Assembly: GCA_034687125.1 (NCBI GenBank)
Contig: JAQGBZ010000605.1
Coordinates: 1-27,371 of the forward strand
Direction of reading: 5' to 3'
DNA: 27,371 nt
Source: Neelides folsomi
Lineage: Eukaryota; Arthropoda; Collembola; Neelipleona; Neelidae
Shown: in pieces, positions 19,484-27,371 of the stretch
How the letters are laid out: each line of letters starts with the position of its first letter
Position numbering within the stretch: position 1 is the first letter of the stretch
Notes under the pieces: model-generated
What the model saw: the letters and a program-made list of their open reading frames with translations, nothing else
Databases searched by the model: none
What the model was told of the DNA's origin: nothing
Made by a program: the position numbers and the translations under genes

Positions 19484-21515
19484 TCAAAACTTTATAGGTA
19501 TCGTGCCAACCGTTCCAACTAGCAGAGAAATAAGAGCCCAGTGTTTCCAATTTAAGCCCCTCTTTTTATTACGATGAGCACGGAACTTACTTTCAGACCT
19601 AATAGGATTCTCTTGTGTCATACTCGAGCCACTTCCACTCTATAATTGAAAACGAAATTCATTAAAGTTTAGACAGAGATTTTGATAGGAGAGCTGATTC
19701 TGCATATTTAGATATTAATTATTTATACCACCATAAACCTGAAGGCAGCTAGCACTAGATTATTATTACATGCACGTGTAATAATAATCTAGTGAATAAT
19801 ATTTATGCTTTTTGTGTAATTCTTTTTATTACATAAGTTGATAAAAAAAGTTACGTATTTTATGATGTAAAACGGATATTTTACTTGGGTATATCTTATT
19901 TCGACTGTTATCGTAAGTGACCAATTTTATTTTAAGGCTCCAATTAATAAATGTGTAACTTACCAAAATCTTTCTAAAATGTTCTTGCAAGTTATTGTTG
20001 TTCTGTTGAAATTTGTATATTGATTGGAGAAGTTCATTTAATTGTAATTGCATATCTTTAATGCTTATAAGTTCAAGTCCGTATTGCAGGCTTTGTGATT
20101 CTAGTCTTATTGCTTTTGTCAAATTTTTGGTCAAATCAGCTAAATATTTCAAATGATTTTGAAGATCGTATAGCATACACACAATTTCAACATGTCTATT
20201 GATTTAAAAAATAGAATCGTTATTTTCTCTAGAAAAAAGAAAAGGTAATACGTAGGAAATTAAAGTATTCTCACGGTATTTTCTCCAACTTTAAAGTATG
20301 ATTTAAATCTTGACAATGAGGAGACGAATTTCCATTTTCACATTTTAGATTTTGATCATTTGATTTTCACATTTTTTCAAGTTCAAAACTAATTTGGATC
20401 AGAATTCGGTGAATTATTTGATTTCCAGTCTTAGATAACCAAAATAACGCCTGAAATTAAATTGCTTGAAAAATTAGAATGAAACCAATGTTTAAGTTTG
20501 AGAATATAAATGATATAAAGAATTATAATTAGAAATAATCTAAAATTACATTATATTATAGTGGATTAATTGACTCAAAATCAATTTGCGAGAGAGATGT
20601 GTGTACTTATATTTAGGTATACCCACCTTATCAATAATTTCTTTGATTTTATTGTTTTCGGAATCATGTTCCAATATTAATTTGACCATTTTAACATGTT
20701 GATTCTTTACTGCAAATACGAGAGCTGAGTTTCCATCATCTTGATTTGCTTCATGTCGAACTTCTATAACAAGTTTAGCACAATCCAAAGCACCAGGATA
20801 CTTCCGTTGTGGGAAGCATGCCGAAGACATCAAAACACTAAATCCATCTGAAATATGCATGTATGTGGATCATGTACAAACTAACAAAGTTTATTTTTGA
20901 CTTTTGAATTACAGGTATTTTGGCATAAAATTTATTTTATATGTTACCAACTGGGGATTAATATTTAATTTATGTAAATTGAAAAAACTATTGTTCATAC
21001 TTTGGTTCATAAATTAAAAATAAAATGCTTCATATCAAAATAAACTATTTTTATTGAAATCTTAAAATGATTTATGTTCAAACCATATCTTTTATAGTTG
21101 GCATTGGCTCCATGTGTGAATAGATAGGAAACGATGTATGGTCTGCCACAATACGAAGCATATTGCAAAGCACACAAAGAATAATCTAATGGCTCATCGA
21201 TCGAAATACTCCCTGTAATTTTTCATAATAATCGAAAGTAATTTTATACCTACTTTGATTTTATATTCGTATCAGATTATTCTCAACCTTTACTTTATAC
21301 AATCTTCCAATAAAAAATGAATTATGATTAGAGTGACTACATAGCTTGTATTGGATATTTTGTAATCTAAATTGTACAAAAATCATTAGTTTTTATTGTA
21401 CAGTATTGTAGTTATATTATAATTTAAACAAAACAATACCTTTCATCAAAATCTCTTCGATATCTTCAATGGACCCCGATATACAAGCAATTTGTAATCG
21501 TGCCCGTTCAGTCAT
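19484..21515 (-). CDS. Ankyrin-repeat protein, GASZ/ASZ1-like, with one in-frame TGA
   Basis: Seven exons with GT-AG borders and closing phases: 21440-21515, 21084-21212, 20627-20847, 20275-20450, 19964-20195, 19591-19639, 19484-19518; 306 codons in all. ATG at 21515 gives MTERARLQIACISGSIEDIE. Ankyrin repeats follow (LQYASYCGRPYIVSYLFTHG; GFSVLMSSAC; GNSALVFAVKNQHVKMVKLI; later HVEIVCMLYDLQ), then a Gln/Leu-rich coiled-coil-like stretch in exon 5. The HGANANYKRYDGFSVLMSSAC block resembles repeats of GASZ (ASZ1), a mitochondria-anchored germline piRNA factor, but no SAM domain is seen and the protein is short. Codon 28 of exon 4 (20367-20369) is TGA, while the frame before and after looks coding. 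It may be a pseudogene, a sequence error, or a wrong exon: using a 14-base exon starting after AAAG near 20288 would avoid the stop. Confidence 0.65.
19753..19794. repeat. 18-bp perfect palindromic hairpin
   Basis: CACTAGATTATTATTACA (19753-19770), a 6-base loop TGCACG, and the exact inverse TGTAATAATAATCTAGTG (19777-19794), inside the intron between exons 5 and 6 of the ankyrin gene. The centre includes CACGTG overlapping loop and arm. A perfect 18-bp stem is unlikely by chance and suggests a recent hairpin or a tiny foldback element. Confidence 0.88.
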
Positions 21516-22087
21516 ATTTATAAATTATGTATAGATAATGTGCTCTACAATAGAAACGAATAGGAAAGTACGTGTGAGTGTGAGTATGGGTGATAATTCA
21601 ATAATAATCAATTTCTATTTGATACCTACTTTTTCTATTATATCTTCTTATAAAATGATTTTTTAACCTTTTGAGTTGATGCATGATGGGATGATATATG
21701 ATGAGTTGAACTCGAACTTAAAAAATATAGAAATCGCCATCTTGCGTTCTTTATTTAAAGGATGTACGTAACGTTTTGTCATTTAGGTATGTTTACACTA
21801 TGCATGAATGTTCTTGGTACTACTTTTTAGTACATAACATTCTATGAATTAAAAACGATAGGCGATTTTATAAATAAAATCTTTTATTACAACATACATA
21901 GCTTTATTGTGTTTAATTTTGGATCTAATCATTAAGGTACAATTGTTTGTATTTTCAACTATGTAGTATATGTACGAAGCCTGTATAACAATTTTTATAT
22001 TTCTTTATCTCATTACGTCATTTTCGCTGATAGACGGTTCTTCTGATAATTAAAACTACAAATATATTAGTTGTAAAGCTTCAAAAA
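21516..22087. other. Intergenic spacer between two ankyrin genes
   Basis: 572 bases between the stop of the DPY30-ankyrin gene and the start of the GASZ-like gene, both on -. It should hold the terminator of one and promoter of the other. AT-rich; no clear elements seen apart from a GTGAGTGTGAG short repeat near 21573. Confidence 0.45.
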
Positions 22088-24244
22088 TTAATCCAATTCT
22101 TTATGCTTCAGTCGATCTTCTTCCTCTTGCAAAAGGACGATTTGCTCTCGATTTAAGTAATAAAACGAAGGCTGGCGGCCGAGTAAATCTTTAACCATCC
22201 TATGTATACAATGTAAGATGATAAAAATTTAGGGTTTCTGTATATGTACATATTGATTGTATAACTAGGACAGAATATAATATTTTTATACGAGTTGGAA
22301 TATATATTTATCATATAAAATTTTTTTATGGTTAAGTAAGAACCTTTTTGCTCCAGCTCTCACGAGAATTCGTGTCATCTTCTCCACTTTTTCAACTCCC
22401 ATCGCAAAGTGAAGAGGCGTTCGCTCGAGCTAATACATAATTTAAACAAGTTAAAAAGAAGTATAAAGTAAAGGAATTTATAATCTTTCATTAATATAGG
22501 GAGTCGAGACCCATGTCAGGTATCATAAGATGAGAATTTGAGTGGGAGAACTCACATTGTCTCCTCTTTTTAAAGTCTCGGGGAAGTTGGAAGCCAAATA
22601 TTGGACAATGCTATACTGCTCCATTAAGACTGCAACATGTAATGGAGCTCTTCCCTGTTTTCCCATCCCAACACAAAGTCTCCGATCTGCAATGTGGGTA
22701 GATTATTAATTCATAAACGACCAAACTTCGGTGAACATTAAAGACTTAACCTATTAGCTCCCCATCCTCAAAATGAACCTGAATTGAGAAGCTCCTTGAC
22801 TTGATCCAGTCCTCCGCTCCTTACATTACGAAGAAGAACTTCAAGCCGAGAATGAAACTCTGGAACTGACTTTAAAAAATGTACAATGGCTGGTTGTTCA
22901 GCTTTCTCCACAAGTGTTATGAGATTTATTTGGTTCGAGTCTTTCACTTCAAAATCGTCATAGCCGTCAATCATCAACTTCTGCAGGGTCTCCAACTCCC
23001 CTATCAAATTTGAGTTCAGATTAGATTCCCAAACCATTTTCGCAACTATTTTCGAACACGATTTCAAATCATTCGATCAAAATATACATAGGAGGATATC
23101 AATGGTTCACATTGGTGTACAAATTGAATGAAAACAAATTTTCAAGAACGATGTCGAAATGCAGATCGATTTTGAATTTAATTATTTTTTATGATATTTT
23201 GGTATAAGAACGTACTCTTACCTGAGACAGCTAAACTGACAATCCAGCTATCAATCGTTGTAGCGTTTTCATGTCTTCCAAGTTGAATTGCCACATCCTT
23301 GGCTGTCCTCAACTTTTCATCTCTCCATGCTAAATTGGCTGTTGGATTTCTCAAGAATGCGAGAAGGGTTTGGCCCCCTCCGGGACGACTCGCGGCAAAA
23401 TGCAAAACACTTTGTCCCCTTTCATCCCTTTGGCTCGTGGCCTCTTCAAAATGATCTTGTTGAACGGGAATTTCCTCCTCTTTGTGAATTGCTTCTATAT
23501 CCAAATTGTCATCTTCTGGAGAATAATCGTTCATTTCATCCTCAAGCTTTTGTATGAGATCTCCCTCGTCGTCTCCTGATAAGCCCATGTGCTCTCCTTC
23601 TGCTCCATCTTCCTCATTTGCATATTTTTCGACTGCTACTTCGGTAAGAACCTCAAAATGGGGCTCTTGAATTTGTTGACTCGACATTCGAGCTTCGTCT
23701 GATTCATCATTTGTTCCCGGCATTTCTTCTCCACTTTCTTTATTTTCTGATTCATTCTCGATCATAGGTTCTTCTTGAATCAATTCTTCCTCTGGTTTCT
23801 CCTCCTCGGCAGCAGGAGTTTCCTCCGCTCCTTCATCATTGCTCATTTCAATTTCCATTCTCTCGAATGGTTCTCCACTTTCCTTGAGTTCAGGCTCGGC
23901 TAGTTCATTTGGTACAATAGCGGCACTCGAAGTTTCAGGCTCTTGGAATTCAATTGGAATTTCCCCTTCTCCGTTAATTGGCATTAAGAGCGGAATAAGA
24001 ACGTGGGGCTCGGGTTCAATTAAAAGTTCTTTATTCTTCTCATCAGTAGCCGACTCTTTTCCATTATCGTCTTTTGACTTTCGATATTTTTTAAGAAAGT
24101 TTGCAAGGAATCCGACTGGATCGTTGGGTCTCGTGCTCGACACTTGTGTGAGCCCCTGGACCAAGGCATCTCCAAGGACAGATGCCAAGTATTTTCCCTC
24201 TTCGGACCAAATGGCCGGAAAGTGAGTTTCAGTGCCCTCGACGC
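22088..24244 (-). CDS. DPY30-motif and ankyrin-repeat protein (5' end not located)
   Basis: Five exons found, 23222-24244, 22779-23045, 22556-22686, 22344-22429 and 22088-22199, with phases closing through a TAA at 22088-22090 (538 visible aa). The first listed exon starts with a strong acceptor (CTTTCTCTCTTTAG) in phase 1, so a short upstream coding exon remains unfound in 24250-24830. Near the N-terminus, SEEGKYLASVLGDALVQGL followed by TQVSSTRPNDPVGFLANFL is a DPY30 motif (a dimerising helical pair found in Set1/MLL subunit DPY30 and several axonemal proteins). A Glu/Asp-rich region of about 160 residues follows, then ankyrin repeats (GQSVLHFAASRPGGG; GRAPLHVAVLMEQYSIVQYL; RTPLHFAMGVEK) and a charged tail ending KHKELD. 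The repeats align with those of the next gene to the right, so the two look like tandem duplicates. Function unknown; a cilium or sperm role is inference. Confidence 0.82.
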
Positions 24245-24834
24245 CTAAAGAGAGAAAGAAGAAGGAGAAAAGAGGAATTTTGTTTCAAAGCGAAATTAAT
24301 GAGGTTGAATGCGAGGGTTTGCAGTTCAGATATACACGGTATAGGTACAATAGATATTATTGTAAATGTTACATTTAATATATAACACATCATGGTACAA
24401 CTACATTATTATATAAATAGCGCATACATTATTTACTACTACGTATTATTTTGGCGAGCTATGGTGTATGAGTTAATAAGGTACAGAAGTACGAGGTAAC
24501 ATGTTTCCAAAAACTTCGCAAGCTCATTTTATATGTAAATTCGAAATGTAGTCGGTGGTATTGGACCATGAAATGATATTAGAAAATTACATTATATAGA
24601 GTAGTACTTATTTATACACTCTAAAATAACTTTTCCCCGTACTATTTTGTGAGTTCCTCCATGAGTTACATTGAGATTTTTGATTTTGTACTACAATGTT
24701 TCATATAATATGATTGATTGGGTAGCATTTCCTTTTCGCAATAACCTTTCATAATCACTCATTTTATAAGTGGTTTTTATATATAAATTCCAATGAATGA
24801 TAAAATATTAATTATTGTGTGACTCTGAGATTTT
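24245..24834. other. Spacer holding the unfound first exon of the DPY30-ankyrin gene
   Basis: 590 bases between the acceptor at 24245 and the stop of the next gene. At least one coding exon ending in phase 1 should be here. ATG candidates on - exist near 24590 and 24760 (the latter MSDYERLL), but neither joins in frame through a good donor, so none is annotated. Confidence 0.5.
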
Positions 24835-27216
24835 TTAATTTTTTGCCACTTTTTCTTCAAGATCTATGAGATTTAACACAGCTTCAACTGTTTCCCTTGC
24901 AATGTCTATTTCATTCCCAATAGTCCGAAGGTTTTCAAGCTCAACCCAATCTTCTGGCTCTATCTCTGTAGATTTGTATCTAAATTTATTTGTATTGTTT
25001 TTCCACTTGATTGTAAGACGCATTTCTCCACATCTCCGTTTTAGCTCACGAGGATCCTTCATTAAGGTTGGAAGGCGAATTCGGAAAGTTATCTGAAATT
25101 ATGATAACATTACACATGTTCACGTAATGAGAAAATACATGTCTAGAGATTAAAAGTAATTGAAAGCATTTTTCCCTTTTACCTTCATTCCAGATCCCGA
25201 GTTAAAAGGATTAACAGTAAGGAAGCCATTTTCTTCATTCCAATGAAAATTGAGCTTGTTGAATCTTTTGTAGAAATTGAACAAATGAAGGAACATTGGA
25301 TATAGGCGACCATACTGGGAGTGAATGACGAAATCTAAATGGTCCATTCCATTAATCCAAATGATAATATTGTCCGACGTGCGGGCGTAAGATCTAAATT
25401 TTGGCCAGAATCTTGAGATCTTTGTAGCCTATTAGAGAGGAAACCAACATTGCATTTTAACCCATCTGCATAATTAGATCTTTCAATTTTACTTTCAGCT
25501 TTCATTTTCACTCACAGTTGGCATCCAGTCAAGGTTGATTTTATCCAGGCCTTGAAGTTCGACCCAGTCGAGTGGCTCAATTGATTTCACTCTCCAATTC
25601 ACTTCTTCAAGATCATCTTTTCCCATCGAGGTTACAAAAGGGAAAGGGTCAATGTTCCTACTCAGTCTGATTCTCACTTGAGTAACGAATTTACTCGGAA
25701 TGTCAACAATTGGGATTTGGCCTTCCTTGAGGTCCACCTCTTCCGCTGGAATCATTTGAAAGTTAGAGAAAGTGCACAATTGTGGTGCGAGGTTGTTTGG
25801 TGTGTGTGGTAAGAATTAAATTGAACCTCTAAAGAAAGACTCCCTCCCGCGCCCAGGTCCACAGACACCCTCAATGGCCCCATTGAAGAAATCCCCAAAT
25901 ACTTTATATGAATCTGGCTCCGGAGCAATAAGGAAGAATTGCGGATAAAATTTGATGATGTCGAGTAATCCAGTGCCAGCGGAAGTCCGCCGCCTTTTAA
26001 TCTCATTAAATAAATTTGGCGGTAAAAATGTTTGGATTTGACCTCTGATCAAATTCCCCTCTGACCCGATGATCCGACGCCAGGTTCTGGCCCAAATATT
26101 CTCCTCTTTCGAGAGGCTCGCGTAGAAATTGTCCAGTGTTTGGTGATGAGGTGACATGAAAGTTGAGCTTGCGTTCGCTTTTGGATACGAATTGGGTTCC
26201 GGGTTGGAGATTATTGGAACTGATAATGAGGATAAGCTTAAGCAGGAAAAGTAGGAGGTGAAAGGTTCACTAGACTCGTCTTCTTTACCTTTCTGGGACC
26301 CATCGCCCAGTTGTGATGGCGGTGGAGGAGGAAGTGGACTCGGAGGCCTCTGCCAGACCTCAACCTTCTTTGATGGGAAAAGGTCAGAGATCTTCAACAG
26401 CTCCTTATTCCGTAAATAGGTGCCTGGAGTGTTGGCACGGTTATCCTTCACATTCGGATTGGCTCCTGCTTGGATTAACGCCTTATACATCACCCCGCTG
26501 TCGGGGGTGACAGAAGCATAGTGAAGGGCTGTCCGACCATTTTTGTCTTGTAGTTCAATGGACTTTTAAAATGCATAACATTAGTCAGTCTATGTTGATC
26601 AATTTGATACTTACAAATTACAAAATGCTGATTACATTCAATTGATATTGTAATTATAAAATTGGGCTTTATAAATGTTGGTTAATGGTTTCGAATATTT
26701 ATAAGTATAAAATCAGTACAAAACATGCGAAAATGATATATAAATTCATTTTTCCAATTCAGTTAAAAATTTACTTATAATTTATTAAATGAGGCTATAT
26801 GTAATTAAGTACATATTAACTAAAAACAATGAAATGATACCTGTGGGTAGTTTGACGCAAGATACCGTACAACACTTGGATGATTATTTAAAACTGCTTT
26901 ATGGATCGGGCAAAGGCCATCTTCATCCCTGGAAAATGCAAGTCTTTTTCTATCAAGTAAACTTTGTAAGTCTCTTAAATTCCCTGTTGCGGATGCTCGA
27001 TGAATGTTGGCAATTTTGACCTATAGTAAACATTAAACATATAATATCAAGTTATTAGAACTCCACTACAGATGGTATTTACGTAATTATCTTTAATTTA
27101 CGATATATGCTGGTATATTATTGAGAAACTCTTGAACTTCAGAATTAGCACTTGTTCTTCCAACTAACAACATTCCCCTTCCATCTAAAACGTAATCGAC
27201 CAGTTTTTCCATGTCC
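24835..27216 (-). CDS. Ankyrin-repeat / arginine-kinase-like (guanido phosphotransferase) fusion, probable pseudokinase; 5' end outside window
   Basis: Six exons: 27102-27216, 26841-27020, 25827-26562, 25516-25745, 25183-25428, 24835-25092. Phases close to a TAA at 24835; 587 aa visible, with earlier exons beyond the window. Residues 39-150 are ankyrin repeats (GLCPIHKAVLNNHPSVVRYL; NGRTALHYASVTPDSG; AGANPNVKD). A Pro-rich linker (PPSPLPPPPPSQ) and a Ser/Asn linker follow. Residues about 263-336 match the arginine kinase N-domain (FLPPNLFNEIKRRRTSAGTG, then IAPEPDSYKVFGDFF). Residues 354-587 match the catalytic domain in order: FVTQVRIRLSRN, RFWPKF, IIIWINGMDHLD, GFLTVNPFNSGSGMK, FRIRLPTL and a final ARETVEAVLNLIDLEEKV. 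Of the usual active-site residues, the two Arg of the RxR box remain (368, 370), but NEEDHLR is NGMDHLD (446-452), the reactive Cys is Asn493 and the following Arg is Lys502. Phosphagen kinase activity is therefore not expected. Confidence 0.85.
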
Positions 27217-27371
27217 CTGTTGATTCAGATTTTTAATGAAATAATCTATTCAATGCCTATCTACAGGGAGGGCCATAAGTATCTTTCTTTTTTAATCAGC
27301 TCGTATCTCTTTTAATCTTTAATCAATTTTTCTAAGATTTGGCAATGGTAATGCTTATATATTATATAATA

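Noticed and set aside
23839..24225. 128-codon + strand Ser/Gly-rich frame
   Set aside because: Antisense of the acidic and DPY30 coding exon; composition is the mirror of Glu/Asp codons.
24540..24775. Candidate first exons for the DPY30-ankyrin gene on - (ATG near 24590 or 24760)
   Set aside because: Neither reaches a good GT donor in the phase 1 required by the acceptor at 24245.
25752..26006. 84-codon - strand frame overlapping the ankyrin-kinase fusion
   Set aside because: Different frame from the exon that matches the arginine kinase N-domain and closes in phase with its neighbours.

Overview
This is an AT-rich eukaryotic nuclear window whose genes are split by short, mostly AT-rich GT-AG introns. 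The gene content (an arthropod-type DUF2236 protein, mLST8, CIAO3, an arginine-kinase-like gene) points to an arthropod. The very high AT content and small introns would suit a copepod such as a sea louse, but that last step is inference. No bacterial features, rRNA, tRNA or CRISPR array were seen. Exon boundaries were placed by hand from splice signals, frame continuity and family similarity.

Layout. (1) 766-1989 (+): intronless DUF2236 / rubber-oxygenase-like gene. (2) 2400-4816 (-): complete 8-exon CIAO3 (IOP1/NARFL), the cytosolic Fe-S targeting factor, 464 aa. (3) 5394-11395 (+): complete 8-exon mLST8, a TOR-complex WD40 subunit, 349 aa, divergent from CIAO3 across 577 bp. (4) 7800-11228: inside the last mLST8 intron and antisense to it, a 3.4 kb transposon with 59-bp perfect terminal inverted repeats. 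It holds decayed remnants of a DDE transposase, capsid-type proteins and an FtsK/HerA-type packaging ATPase, so it is a Polinton/adintovirus-like element. (5) 11396-15137: no confident gene, but a GC-richer island at about 12540-13650. (6) 15138-16319 (-): complete 4-exon Ras-family GTPase, RASD/Dexras-like, with an atypical G3 motif and no CaaX box. (7) 16320-19483: no gene recognised. (8) 19484-27216 (-): three consecutive ankyrin-repeat genes in the same orientation.

The ankyrin cluster is the most novel part. The 19484-21515 gene resembles germline GASZ/ASZ1 in its repeats but has one in-frame TGA. The 22088-24244 gene carries a DPY30 motif, a long acidic region and ankyrin repeats. The 24835-27216 gene, which runs off the right edge, joins ankyrin repeats to a complete but catalytically degenerate ATP:guanido phosphotransferase (arginine kinase) fold. 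The last two look like tandem paralogues, because their ankyrin blocks align. DPY30 motifs are often found in axonemal proteins, so a cilium/sperm-flagellum role is a reasonable guess, not a demonstrated one.
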